Assembly: GCA_029721435.1 (NCBI GenBank) | Contig: CM056580.1 | Span: forward strand, 22,314,367-22,378,366 | Source of the DNA: Gymnothorax reevesii | Taxonomy: Eukaryota > Chordata > Actinopteri > Anguilliformes > Muraenidae | DNA length: 64,000 bases | Direction of reading: 5' to 3' | Shown here: piece after piece, positions 32,444 through 43,551 of the stretch | Numbering within the stretch: position 1 is the stretch's first letter | Layout: each line of letters opens with the position of its first letter | The notes under the pieces: model-generated | Database searches by the model: none | Seen by the model: the letters and a program-made list of their open reading frames with translations, nothing else | Told to the model about the DNA's origin: nothing | Program-made: the position numbers and the translations under genes

Positions 32444-33895
32444 GAACCTGGATCTGCTTGAGCAGTACTGTCAGACCTGGGCCCTGGCAGTAAATTTAAA
32501 GAAGACTAAAATTATGATTTTTCAAAAAAGACCCAGATCTCAGGACAGTAAATACAAGTTAAATTTAGGATCAAAAACAATTGGCCACTGCAGAAATTAC
32601 ACATATTTAGGCCTCACAATCAGTTCAACTGGAAGTTTTAACTTGGCTGTGAAGGAACTGAAAGAGAAAGCCAGAAGGGCTTTCTATGCCATTAAAAGGG
32701 GAATAAATTTTGACATCCCAATTCCAATTTGGTTAAAGATTTTTAAATCAGTAATACAACCCATTGCATTATATGGCAGTGAAGTCTGGGGTCCGCTTTC
32801 TAATCAAGATTTTTCAAAATGGGAAAAACACCCAACCGAATCCCTGCATGCAGAATTCTGTAGAATGATACTACACGTACAAAGAAAAACACCCAATAAT
32901 GCATGCAGGGCTGAATTAGGCCAGTATCCTCTCATAATTGACATTGAAAAAAGAGCAATAAAGTTTTGGGAACATCTAAAGCACAGCGATCCCGACTCAT
33001 ACCATTACAAAGCCCTGAAATGCCAAGAGGTGAGCATAGAGAGAAGTGCCCTCAGTCAGCTGGTCCTGAGGCTGACCTCACTTACACCGGCTAACATTAA
33101 CCAGCCTCAAGACGGCACCACCAAAACACACACTATTAGAGTGAACCAAATTATAGCACAACATAAAGAAAATTATATCAACTATTGGAGCAACCAAACC
33201 CAAACACAAAGTAAACTTAATTGCTATCTGGCCCTAAAAAGGAAATACATTCTGGCAGAATATCTAAACTTGGCCAAAAATAAAAGACTTAGGAAAACAT
33301 TGACCATGTACAGGCTCAGTGAGCACAGTCTGGCCATAGAGACCGGCAGACACAGGCAGACACAGGCAGACTTGGCTCCCTAAAGACCAAAGACTGTGCT
33401 CACAATGCCATCAAAATGAGGTTGAGACAGAAAATCATTTCCTCCTAAAATGCAATAAATTCCAAAAAGAAAGAGATATATTCTTCAATAAAATTACACA
33501 GATTCATCCAAATTTTTTGAACCTCCCCGATGAAGAAAAACTCCCCATTCTCCTGGGAGAGGAAAACAGCAGCGTGATGCTGGCAGCACTATTTGTTTAC
33601 GCCTGTCATAGCCTAAGAGGTAGTGAGTGACCCCCCCCCCCCCCCACAAAAAAAAAAAAAAGAGAAGAGAAAAGATTAATTCAGCATTTTTTTTTCTTAC
33701 ATAATTTCGGTTATTATTATTATTATTAGTAGAAATAGTATTGTTGTCCCAGTTACTATGTATTGTTAATGTGTATATTCATTGCTTAATGTTCACTTTG
33801 TTATATGTTTATGTATATGTTTGTTATATGTTCAATACATGCTTTGGCAATATATACAACATGAATGTCATGCCAATAAAGCACAAATTGAAATT
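32444..33895 (+). mobile_element. 5'-truncated I-superfamily-like LINE inside the minisatellite
   Basis: Array sequence stops at 32443 and resumes at 33896, so the LINE landed inside it. GAGAAG on both sides could be the target duplication, but is ambiguous in GA-rich DNA. The 3' end is CAATAAAGCACAAATTGAAA, followed by TTGA, the short repeat tail used by such LINEs. An ATT run (33711-33730) and a C15-A14 homopolymer block (33631-33661) lie in the 3' untranslated part. Confidence 0.85.
32445..33630 (+). pseudogene. LINE ORF2 C-terminal part, one frameshift
   Basis: An open frame from 32445 to 33383 covers the end of the reverse transcriptase and thumb (NLKKTKIMIFQ, YTYLGLTISSTG, KARRAFYAIKRG, ALYGSEVWGP). 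The frame breaks near 33350-33385, where CAGACACAGG is tandemly repeated. The next frame then carries the family's C-terminal cysteine-histidine motif, CSQCHQNEVETENHF...KC, and ends LRGSE at a stop near 33628. The RT catalytic core and endonuclease are missing through 5' truncation, so no active enzyme is made. It resembles fish I/Nimb-type LINEs; the clade is a judgement from motifs. Confidence 0.8.
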
Positions 33896-34372
33896 GAGAA
33901 GGGAGTGAGAGCAGGAGAGTCAGAGAGAAGGAGTGAGAGTGGGACAGTCAGAGAGAGGGAGAGAGAGTGGGAGAGTCAGAGAGAGGGAGAGAGAGTGGGA
34001 GAGTCAGAGAGAGGGAGTGAGAGTGGGACAGTCTGAGAGAGGGAGTGAGAGCAGGAGAGTCAGAGAGAGGGAGTGAGAGCAGGAGAGTCAGAGAGAGGGA
34101 GTGAGAGTGGGACAGTCTGAGAGAGGGAGAGAGTGGGACAGTCTGAGAGAGGGAGAGAGTGGGAGAGTCAGAGAGTGGGGGTGACAGCAGGTGAGTCAGA
34201 GAGAGGGAGTGAGAGCAGGAGAGTCAGAGAGAGGGAGTGAGAGCAGGAGAGTCAGAGAGAGGGAGTGGGAGAGTCAGAGAGGGAGTGAGAGCGGTTGAGT
34301 CAGAGAGAAGGGAGTGAGAGCGGTTGAGTCAGAGAGAAGGGAGTGAGAGCAGGAGAGTCAGAGAGAGGAGGC
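33896..34372. repeat. GA-rich minisatellite, right block
   Basis: Continuation of the array with units such as GGAGTGAGAGCAGGAGAGTC, variable in length. Confidence 0.92.
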
Positions 34373-34626
34373 GAGAGGAAAACTGAGGGTGGGGGATAAG
34401 CGCATGATTAAACTGTTTTAAAAAATCTTTGACATTTAAATCTTCTGTTGTTTCAGTAAATCAAGTTTTACTATCTTCAACCCTCAAGACACAGAGAGAT
34501 GAATTAAAGGAGAAAAAGAATTAATTACTGGTGGAGAGGGATGCATAAGCACGGGAGAGCAGAGACCATATAGCTTACGATTATCATATCCATCCATCCA
34601 TCCATCCATATTCTAACCTGCTTATT

Positions 34627-34980
34627 ACCTTCGCCAGCGACTTCGCTGACGAAGGTAATGTTTTGATCCCCATGTATTTATTTGTTTGTGTGTCTGTCTG
34701 TATGTGTATCGAATAACTCAAAAAGTACCAAACGGAATTTCATAAAATTTGGTGGGTTGATTTGGCATGACCTGAGGATCAATCGATTAGATTTTGGGAG
34801 TGATCGGGTCAAAGGTCAAGGTCAAGGCCACGAAAAGGCCAAAACCGACTTTCGGCCATATCTCGGTCAATTTTTATCCGATCGGCATGAAACCAACGCC
34901 AGTGGCGAGGGATTCAGTGGCGTCGGCGAAGGTATGCGCTCTATCGAGTGCCCGTTCTGGTTCCTCTCTAAGCTAAAGGA
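34627..34980. mobile_element. MITE with terminal hairpin, nested
   Basis: Starts with a 13-bp stem (one mismatch) around ACTT: ACCTTCGCCAGCG ... CGCTGACGAAGGT at 34627-34656. The body is characteristic, with CTCAAAAAGTACCAAACGGA, GTCAAAGGTCAAGGTCAAGG and GGTATGCGCTCTATCGAGTG. It interrupts the fish repeat. Superfamily unknown; the right end is approximate. Confidence 0.6.
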
Positions 34981-35170
34981 GGTCTATCCCAGCATTCTAT
35001 GAGTGAGAGGCAGGGATGCACTGAGGCGGCCTGTCCACTGATCACAGGGATCACAAAACATTAATTCACTCCAGCGGACAACCCAGGGTCTCCATTACAC
35101 CTTGCATGCAAGGCTCCATGCTGAAGGACAACACTAGAGTACCCAAAGCAATGCTTCACAAACCAACACA

Positions 35171-35416
35171 TTCTCACTCTGACTTGTCATATAGCGGCAC
35201 TACCGGACCAAGCGTTGATGTACGACGCAAACGGAGGCTTTTAGCGTCCTTCTTTGACACTTACAGTTAGGGTTCAGGTTAAGAGTCAGGGGTTGGGGGC
35301 TAGGGTTTTGTTTTAAACTGGTGTCAAATAATGACGCCAAAAGCATCCTATTGCGTTGTATATAGACGCTTGGTCAGATAGCGTCGCTAAATAATACGTC
35401 GGAATGAGACTTGGCT
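35171..35416. mobile_element. MITE with long inverted repeats, nested
   Basis: About 80-bp arms are inverse to each other: left ACATTCTCACTCTGAC ... GACCAAGCGTTGATGTACGA, right TATATAGACGCTTGGTC ... GTCGGAATGAGACTTGG. The centre carries GGGTTCAGGTTAAGAG and similar. No transposase; the target duplication is not clear. Confidence 0.65.
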
Positions 35417-35520
35417 CTACAAACATGGGTACAGCATGCAAACTCCTAACAGAATGGTCCCAGGTCGGCTACCAACCTGCAGCTTTCTTGTTGTGAGGTG
35501 TCAGCACTACCCACAATGCA

Positions 35521-36512
35521 ACGGCACAGCCTGGTTCACATTTCATTGTCTTGAATCTTTCTGTAATGGTTCAGTGATCAGTTTGAGTTTGCTTCCCAGA
35601 CAGCCGCATGTTTGCTGCAGCACAAAGCTATACGCTGAGACTCTTTCATTCAGTACACATGCCAAACCTTAGTTTGAGCGCTGAGTGATGGTTGCGTTGA
35701 GCTCCGGAGAGAACTAACAGTGATGCACTTCAAACATCAAACTTCCCCGTGGATTAAATCTCTAGCTGAACTGCAGGAGATCAACCACTCTAATTACCTC
35801 AATTAAATGAAACCTCTTCAGCAGGTGAAGAACCAGTGGAATCCTTAATGCCTCAGAATTTCATCGCCCGCAGTGTCTGTCATTCAAATGCTGTCTTTCT
35901 CAAAACACCAGCAGATGGGCCTGTTTTTTTTTTTTTTGTTTTTTAATAGCATCAAATTAGATGATAAATGCTTTTATTTTCCATCTACTCTTGCTGCATA
36001 TTGACTTTACTACGGTAAAGCATTTGGTGGCTGAAAATGGATTTACTTTGAGAAATGTGCATTCCCATTTTTAGCTCCCAACAGTTTTCAGTGAAAGTTC
36101 TCACTACATAATGCCCACCATCATTAAAAGTTCTGTTAAAAATAAAAGAAATAATAAGCCAATTTTTATGTAATTGTGCACTGCAACATCCCTATAAACT
36201 GTTATTTGTTAAGTAAGACGTCTTGGCTGTTAAACCAGAGTAAGAAGCAGAAAACTTGTGAGATATGATTTGTCAATATTTTTATGATTACTCTAGAGTT
36301 TAAAAATATATCTTTTACTATTAGCTGTGCTTTGAAATAGCCAACATAACCACAAACCAGACTGTTCTGTATGTGTTGCCTTTGAACATGACTGTCCTTT
36401 CGCTTTGGACGCTCAGTGGTGACAAAAATTCCCAACAAAACAATAAAAAACAACGCCTTTCTATATATGTGGATATTTATACGACTCACAACCATGTTTC
36501 TGTAATGTTACA
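35521..36512. other. No gene recognised
   Basis: No supported feature. A T-rich tract at 35922-35943. Confidence 0.45.
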
Positions 36513-37981
36513 GTAAAGCCCCACAAAACAATACCAAGGAAGGACATTACAGTGAGTCGAAGGTCTCGTGTTCTTCTTGGCTAACTTTCATTCAAGCATT
36601 TTCCTGGCTGGTGTGAATCACAATATAATGGATATTTTCACCGTCCAAAGACGGGGCATAGAAACGCAACAGTTACAATCAATCTGACTCCATAATGAAT
36701 TTAGAATACCAAACTTAGTTATCCTCGTTAAATATCTGACTCCAAATTAGAATTAGAATGGATAGTTTGGGGACAGCATGCGCGAATCTCAAGGCAGTGA
36801 AAACCAATTACTCAGACTCTAGGGAAAACATGAAGTTGATTATACCTTGAATTCCGAACAGACTACCACCGCCGCTACATTAATGTTACCGGGTTTTAAC
36901 ACCATGTCTGGATCCTAGATTCGTTGGTTAGATTAGAGGTTGGAAGTCAACCATCACTGCCATAGCCTCTGCTGGCGTATATACAGTGAACCCAGATTAT
37001 ATACATGCCCATGGGTTCCTTAAGGGAATTTTAACGGATAACCGAGTTTTCGTCCATGGGTTTCCAACAGGCTAAACCCCCAGAACCAGCAATACATCAA
37101 CCCTTTCTGTAGGTAGGTCATGGTCGCCTAAACCAACTTAACCAACCAATTCTCACACCGGGCCGCTGGCCAGTCGTTCCTCAGTGGGGATAATACCCCT
37201 AGGTATCCGCCGAGACGGGGCTAGGAAGAATAAAAAGATTAAGAGACACGGAGACCACGCAAGCCGAACGAAATAACAATAATTTAATTACCAGGTAGGC
37301 ACAAACTTGGATCAAACAAATCAACGTTAAGCCAATTACCAGTTACACATAATTTAAAAAGAGAGAATAAATTCATACCTGGAAAAGATGGAGGCCACGC
37401 GGACCGAGGCCGCACCACGTGGCCGGGGAGAACTCAAATGCCATCCCTCCCCGCCTACCGAGATCCGCTGCTTACGCACAGACTTAGGCAGGCGGGGCGA
37501 GGTGGAATGTGATTCCCCCGAACTCACCTACACGCGTCAGATCTTGACAAAGAAGAGAAGAAGAAAAGAGAGAGCCTCCGGCTAGAATCTCTTGCTCTTA
37601 AGCACCCAAAACCACGTCTCCGATCAAAGTGGGCTTTCCCCCATTGACGTGTTAAAATCATTTTGCATAGAGAGGTGAGCGGAATCTGACCAATTTTTCA
37701 GAAGCTTCCCACAAAGAGAGTGAAAGATAATTTCAAGGAAAATGAAACATGCTCCTCTCAACTCTCTGGATTCCCCCGAGAATAAAAAGACCAAACATGA
37801 TAGGGCTATGTGCTAATATGATGCAGTTGTCATGGAAAAGCCTTTAAATGGAGTATTATAGTCTATTGTGTTATAAATATAAAAGAGATTTCTTTACAGG
37901 ATATTGAACATAAACATATTATGAATTTCACAGAGATTTAGATTGTTTTAGACAGATTAATATACCTGGGCTTTAACTTCA
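36513..37981 (-). repeat. 1.45 kb dispersed repeat, copy 2 (candidate solo LTR)
   Basis: Inverse orientation to copy 1 (17035-18490) and alignable throughout. Landmarks include CCCCACAAAACAATACCAAG at the left, GGCCGCTGGCCAGTCGTTCC near 37162, GATCAAACAAATCAACGTTA near 37310, and AGACCAAACATGATAG near 37790. Its middle is GC-richer than copy 1 (37385-37530). The frame at 37388-37585 lies within the repeat and is not taken as a gene. Confidence 0.6.
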
Positions 37982-38448
37982 GTGAGATAGTGGTTTGACT
38001 TTTACAGGAGACAATGGACCCGCAGAGCTATGTGGCTCCAGCCCCCTGCCGAGCAAAGCCAGGTGCGCTACCACCACAGACAGACTGCAAGAACACCCTT
38101 GGTTATAAAAGTTTACTGCTGGCTCTGAATTGAGCTAGATCCACCAAACATTCAGATTTTACACGCGTGATGAGCATGTGTTCCAACAATATTATTTTTG
38201 ACATATCTGTTGTGAGCTAAATCACACATTCAGGTTCTACATTACATGTCCTCTGATGTGACCAAATGACATATACTTTTCATTCGCTCCTACTGTTGAC
38301 ATCTGCAGTATGTGAGCAGACTAGGCCTATATCCCAAAGTGCACTGAGAGCCTTGGATTTCAAATGCAGACCCATACGCCCATGTGTGCCTTTTCATATG
38401 TATGTGTACCCCACTAATAAGAAAATACATCCAATTTTATACTCCAAT
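37982..38448. other. No gene recognised
   Basis: No supported feature. Confidence 0.45.
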
Positions 38449-39695
38449 GAGCCAAAATATTAAAACCTTTCATAGATGAAGCAAACAAAGTTGATTATCT
38501 TGTAACAATGGTGAATTTCTGCGAACAGACCTTAGACAGTAAGTGAACAGTCGGTCCTCGTAGCTGACGTATTGGATGTGGGGAAAATGAGACTTGAGCG
38601 ATTTCGACGAGGGCTGAAGCGTTAAGGCCAGAGGAGAGAGTTAGAGCATCTCTGAAGAGGCAAGGCTACTGGGGTGCTCCCAGTCAGCAGTGGTGAGTAA
38701 TTTCTAAAAACCAGGCACCAGTGACCGCCCGTAGGAAAAATGTGTTGCTCAATCTCGTCTCTTGAGGTGAATTTGAGCTTCTCATATTTGTATATATATT
38801 TCTCATATAATTCTGCGATCATTTGTTTCTGAGTTATTTCTCCTAAAGGTCCTTTAGGAGCAGAGATAAGCTAAAAAGAGACAAGACATCACTGAGACAA
38901 AGGAAGTAGAGTTGAGATAACCATTTGAGCAATACTTGAGAAGTGAGAGAAACAGAGATCTCATAATTGTCTGCCTCTGATCTCAATTATGTCTTGGTTA
39001 TTTTGAAGGAGAATTAAAGAGAAAAACTCAAAAAAAAAAAAAACCTTCAAAATCCTCCAAGCAGTGGGATGCAGAATTATGTTTTTCAGGGAAACTTTTA
39101 TTCGGTTTTGCTTGTGATTACCGTAGAAATCTGTTCTCTTTAATTCTTCAAAATAACCAAGACATAATTGAGATCAGGGGCATACAATTGTGAGATCTCC
39201 TCTGTTTATCCCACTTCTCAAGTATTGCTCAAATGGTTATCTCAAATCAACTTCCGCTGTTTCAGTGATGTCTTGTCTCTTTTTAGCTTATCGCTTGCTC
39301 CTAAGAGACCTTTAGGAGAAGTAACTCAGAAACAAATGATCACAGAATGATACAAATATGAGAAGCTCAAATTCATCTCAAGAGACAAGACTGAGCAACA
39401 GATGAGCAAGACACTTTTCCTATGGGCGGGTAATGGGTACCCAAGACTCATCGATGTACTACGGCAACAAAAGATATCAAGTGTGGCCCATATTGAAAGA
39501 AGGGCTTCTGTAGCTCGAGTCTCAGAGAATTTTAATGACACTTACATGAGGACTATGTTACAGCGCATTGCACCCTGAAACTTATGACACTACGTGGCTG
39601 CAGACCAGTCTGAGTGCCCGTTATAACTCTTATCCATTGCCAAAAGCACCTAGTATTGGCATGTGAGCATCGTAACTTGACCTAGGAGAAACTGC
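38449..39695 (+). pseudogene. Tc1-like transposon relic split by a foldback element
   Basis: GAGCCAAAATATTAAAACC opens a worn copy of a fish Tc1-like family. It carries plus-strand equivalents of the transposase start (GACTTGAGCGATTTCGACGA, TTAGAGCATCTCTGAAGAGG, CCCAGTCAGCAGTGGTGAGT) up to about 38718, and again from about 39432 (CAAGACTCATCGATGTACTA, CTTCTGTAGCTCGAGTCTCA, CTGCAGACCAGTCTGAGTGC). The C-terminal half and right end are missing. No open frame survives. Confidence 0.75.
38725..39431. mobile_element. Foldback element, arms about 330 bp
   Basis: The left arm (from CGCCCGTAGGAAAAATGTGT) is the inverse of the right arm (to ACACTTTTCCTATGGGCG). They share GAATTTGAGCTTCTCATATT, GATCATTTGTTTCTGAGTTA, CTTTAGGAGCAGAGATAAGC and CTCAATTATGTCTTGGTTAT. 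The arms run to about 39020 and back from about 39135, leaving a loop of roughly 110 bp with an A13 run. It has no coding capacity and interrupts the Tc1 relic. Confidence 0.85.
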
Positions 39696-41984
39696 AGGGG
39701 GTCACCCGGTCCAGTTTCTCCCGTTTTCTTTTACGTACATCATGTGCATCAATCAGGTACATATGTACCACTTAACTGAGGAGAAGATGGACTGGTTGCA
39801 CCACGGGAGGAAGACAAGCAGGCAGGAGTGTGATGCTCTGGGAAGTGTTCTGCTGGGAAACCCCGGCTCCAGGAATTCAAGCGGACGGCAGTTTGACAGA
39901 GCTGTTTTGGTGGTGGCAGGTGGGTTTAATGTTGTAGCTGAGTGGGTTATAACAGCAGGAGGGATTTTGTCTAGTTGTGCTGCTTTCACTAGAATGGTCC
40001 ACTGAGGTTTTTTATTTATTTTTTTTTTTCAGTAGAAAGTTGAACATATTCTGAAGGTGCGCGAGTCTCATATACCCTCAGCAAGGCACATTTGAATCAC
40101 TGAATACATGGCCCTGAGAATAATCAATATGCTCTGAGAATGCCCCTTTCTGTCATTGCAACTGTGAAAGCACGGAATTTTGACATCAACATCTTTTCCG
40201 GCCTTGGAATGCACTTCATTGATAGACAATGAAAAACTCTCAAAGTGTACTTTTCTTCAAGTAAAGTAATTCTCAAGCACAAGTGAACTTAATACATAAA
40301 AAGAAGTTTATATCAGCTAATCTTACAATGAGCAATGTTTGTTTTTGTGCATGGTGCTTCCTATTGTTTTAAATTCTATTTGTTTTAAAACTGAATGGTG
40401 CCACACAACAACAGTGCCATTAATTTCTTCCTGTTTCAGTCAGCGATTAATAAAGAAATAAATAAATGTAAAAAGCTTACTCAAGGGTAATAAAAGTAGA
40501 ACATTTCATCTACCATGGGGAGTTAACCTCTGAAATACGCAGACACGGACGAAAAGATTGCACTGATGATAAAACTCTCATCTGATAGTAAAACTTTCCA
40601 GAACTGCCTTAGGCCTTTGCTTCAGTGCGAATTCACTCAAAAAAGAGATCAATGTTGCCATCTTCTGGCGATAACTGGGCACGACATACTACGTCCGCTC
40701 AAGGAGTATAGGGTCCCAGTGTTGAAATGCACCACGTTTTCAATTATTGATGGATAAATTCTTATAAGGTACCCAAATAAATCACTTTGATGTGTTGTCT
40801 TTCCCTATGATAGGTTCCAATGGAAATGAAAGTACTCACAACAAGACAGAGATAATTATACGATGAATAAACAGTTGAAATGTATCAAAGTGAATGTACA
40901 CCAGCGACTCTGAATCATCATATGTCAATATATTAAAATGAGGATAAAAGGTAAAGATCAGTTTAAATTAAAGGATCCAATAGGACTGGATTCATAGTAT
41001 AGCTACGTATATAAAATGGATAACTTGACATGCTAATTAATGAGTGATTAGCTGTATAATCTAGCTTTATTGCATCTATTGTCAACAAATTCCTCCTTGC
41101 CTCTTTGTCCATCTAGCTCAGAAGAATGATCTGCCAATAGGAGGCTGAGAACATCATGGTGTGTCAGTTAGGACAGTGTCTTGCTCCTCAAACCATCAGG
41201 TGACTATTCATATTCTCAGACAGGGGGTGCTGTTGACGCACAATGGTAAAACAGGCCTTCTAATGTAATGAATCCACCAGAACCACTCCAGTAAAAATAA
41301 CTTCCACATTACAGGAACTGTGTGTACAAACCATACTAAAATATTGCTGCGTGAAATTCAATGGTGATCAATCGAGATTGTTTGTGAGAACACCACAGCA
41401 CACTGCTTGAAGTGTTTACAGACTATTACTGCATTTCTGTTCATATTCTTCTAAATCAGTCACTTGGGTCAAACCTCTCAACTGTTGGCGTGCTGCAAAA
41501 AGTCCAACATTAATTTAGGTTCAATTGAATGCTGCATCTGTGCTGTCATCTCAGTGGTAATTCACAATGGAAAATTGAGCAGTAAAGTATTAAAATTACA
41601 TGACTTGAAATATTGTGTAACAACTGCTGTTCACAATTGCTGGCCTGAGGCAGACCAGATTTTGGCCAGGCATTCACTGTACAGAGGGCAGGTTTGGGTT
41701 GAACTGCGCTGGAGAGAGGACAGTCTTTGTTCCATACTTTCTGAGATATAAAGCTCATGCCAGTAGAGAGTTTAGAAAGAGTGGCTTTGGGTCAACAATG
41801 ACTGAGCCTTGGGGACTGGAGCAGTTACAGTTGTGTCAGGGACTGAACAAAAGGAAAGCCTTGCAGTGCCGACATGAGACAAGTGATGGCACCTACTTCA
41901 TCCATTTTTCTCTTACTCTGACACTATTCAAACAGCAACACCGGCCCCCAACCCCCCTGCACCATAAGCCCCCCCCCTTCACAA
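39696..41984. other. No gene recognised in 2.3 kb
   Basis: Unassigned sequence. Frames up to 95 codons lack recognisable features. T-rich tract at 40009-40030. Confidence 0.45.
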
Positions 41985-42006
41985 ACACACACACACACAC
42001 ACACAC
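41985..42006. repeat. (CA)n microsatellite
   Basis: Short CA run preceded by a C-rich stretch (41953-41979). Confidence 0.9.
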
Positions 42007-43508
42007 CACACAAAACAGAGCACCCCATTTCTGCAGAGTGTCTCCAAACGGAAACGTAAGCTCAAGTGGCCAGCGATGGCCTGGCGCCTGAGGGGTGGGT
42101 GGGCACTTGGGGTGCTGGGGTAAGATGATTAGGAGAGCGGCCATTCAAGAGGGGCCAGGGGGGTCAGTGGTACTTTCCAGAGCCCGAGGGTTGCCATGAA
42201 GCAGAGAGAACGTGGGTGTTCTGCTCGCTGCGGAAGCGGATTGGAAAACACAGGGCGGTGGTTAAAGCCCGAATCAGTGCTGAGCATGGAGGCAGGGGTG
42301 GGGGTGCGGAGTATCTCAGTTCCGCTGAGGGACTGTTGGAGGAGCCCAGATATGATACGATAAGCCCCATGACGGGAAATTTGTTGCAGAGGAGAAATGC
42401 TGCCACATTACAACGGATGAAACCAGGACACATCGCATATGTGCGTGACCAAATACACATGACTAAATACAAGAACCACATCGTTCGTCACTCCAATAGC
42501 ACGCGCAGAAGAGAGGCGCGGTGCTGCTGGTGACGCAAAGCGCCAGAGCTCCAGCCCAACTGACACAAGCTCGAGTCAACATGTCTCACATCAGGGCTGA
42601 GAGAAGATAGAAGGCCCCTATCACTAACTGTGCGGTGAAAAAAAATCTGTCTGGCATTGAAAGGATTGTTAAATGATATTTGAGGAAGGACACAAGAAAA
42701 GCGTGAGTGCTTTTTGTCAATCCGCCCGTCAGGACAGAATTCACGCTTTGTCTGCTAGTTCTAGGAGTGTTTCAGAACTTCTCTTAATCTCCTGCTAAAA
42801 GACCGATCCATTGACCGAAGGGACAAAATGGTCTCAGATTGAAAAGACACCATAAAAACCTTGACACTGCATTCATCCTCTGAGACATTAGCTGGAGGTC
42901 CTTGCAGTTGAATTCACCATGGCTAGATGGCTTATAAGGACAAAGCAGTCCTCACAGAACAAACTGTGCTCGCCCTGCATGGAGATGGTAGCCACAGAAC
43001 ACGCTCAGTCCTGGAGGCCCATAAGGTCTGGGAGTCATTATGAAAGGCGTGCATCTTTGCTGGCCTGCCAGCATGGTGTCCCTTTAGAAGGGCTCAGATG
43101 TGCAAGCTGTGGACCGTATGGGTGGTACAAAGGAGTATTCCCATATGTGGACTCCTCCTGCAGTTTGTGTTTCTTTACCATGGTCCAATTACTGCACTTG
43201 ATCCCAATCCAAGAAACAAATTCAATAAAGAAACACGGACCGTACATTTATAATTCAGTGACACAAGGAAGTATGTATGGCCATTAAAGATTGAGTGAGA
43301 TCATCAAATGTCTTCTTACAGGCATCTATAGAGTTTGAACATTTTATTTCTTACAGGGTAAGAGAGAATGTATGTGTACGAGGGGTTGCTTGGGGTGAAT
43401 TCTCCTTCAGCGCAGTCAGCTCAGGACATGAATTGAAATTTGATTTGGAAGTCCCCACAGAACATACAGACATTTATTAATTCATACCACTTTTGATTAA
43501 TTCACAAC
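42007..43508. other. No gene recognised
   Basis: Moderately GC-rich around 42060-42330, but no splice-bounded frame with recognisable content. Confidence 0.45.
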
Positions 43509-43551
43509 CGCGCACACACACACACACACACACACGCGCGCGCGCACACAC
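43509..43551. repeat. (CA)n(CG)n(CA)n microsatellite
   Basis: Alternating purine-pyrimidine throughout: CA units, then a run of CG units (43534-43545), then CA again. Confidence 0.93.

Larger units (their letters stand above)
34585..35520 (+). repeat. Dispersed fish repeat, interrupted by two MITEs
   Basis: Begins with CCAT units (34587-34609) and ATTCTAACCTGCTTATT, resumes at about 34985 (CTATCCCAGCATTCTATGAG), and again at about 35417 (ACAAACATGGGTACAGCATG, then TTGTTGTGAGGTGTCAGCAC). Joined, these follow the order of the repeat at 10444-10725. The two interruptions are listed separately. Confidence 0.65.

Noticed and set aside
34682..35002. 106-codon plus frame
   Set aside because: Lies inside the hairpin-ended MITE, so it is an accident of that repeat.
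35260..35320. Telomere-like TTAGGG text
   Set aside because: Only isolated GGGTT/TTAGGG words in the centre of a MITE, not a tandem run.
37388..37585. 65-codon basic peptide
   Set aside because: Falls within copy 2 of the 1.45 kb repeat and is not conserved in copy 1.
41699..42144. Overlapping frames of 130 and 83 codons on opposite strands
   Set aside because: They cross a CA microsatellite and C-rich tract and have low-complexity His/Thr or Cys/Val runs.
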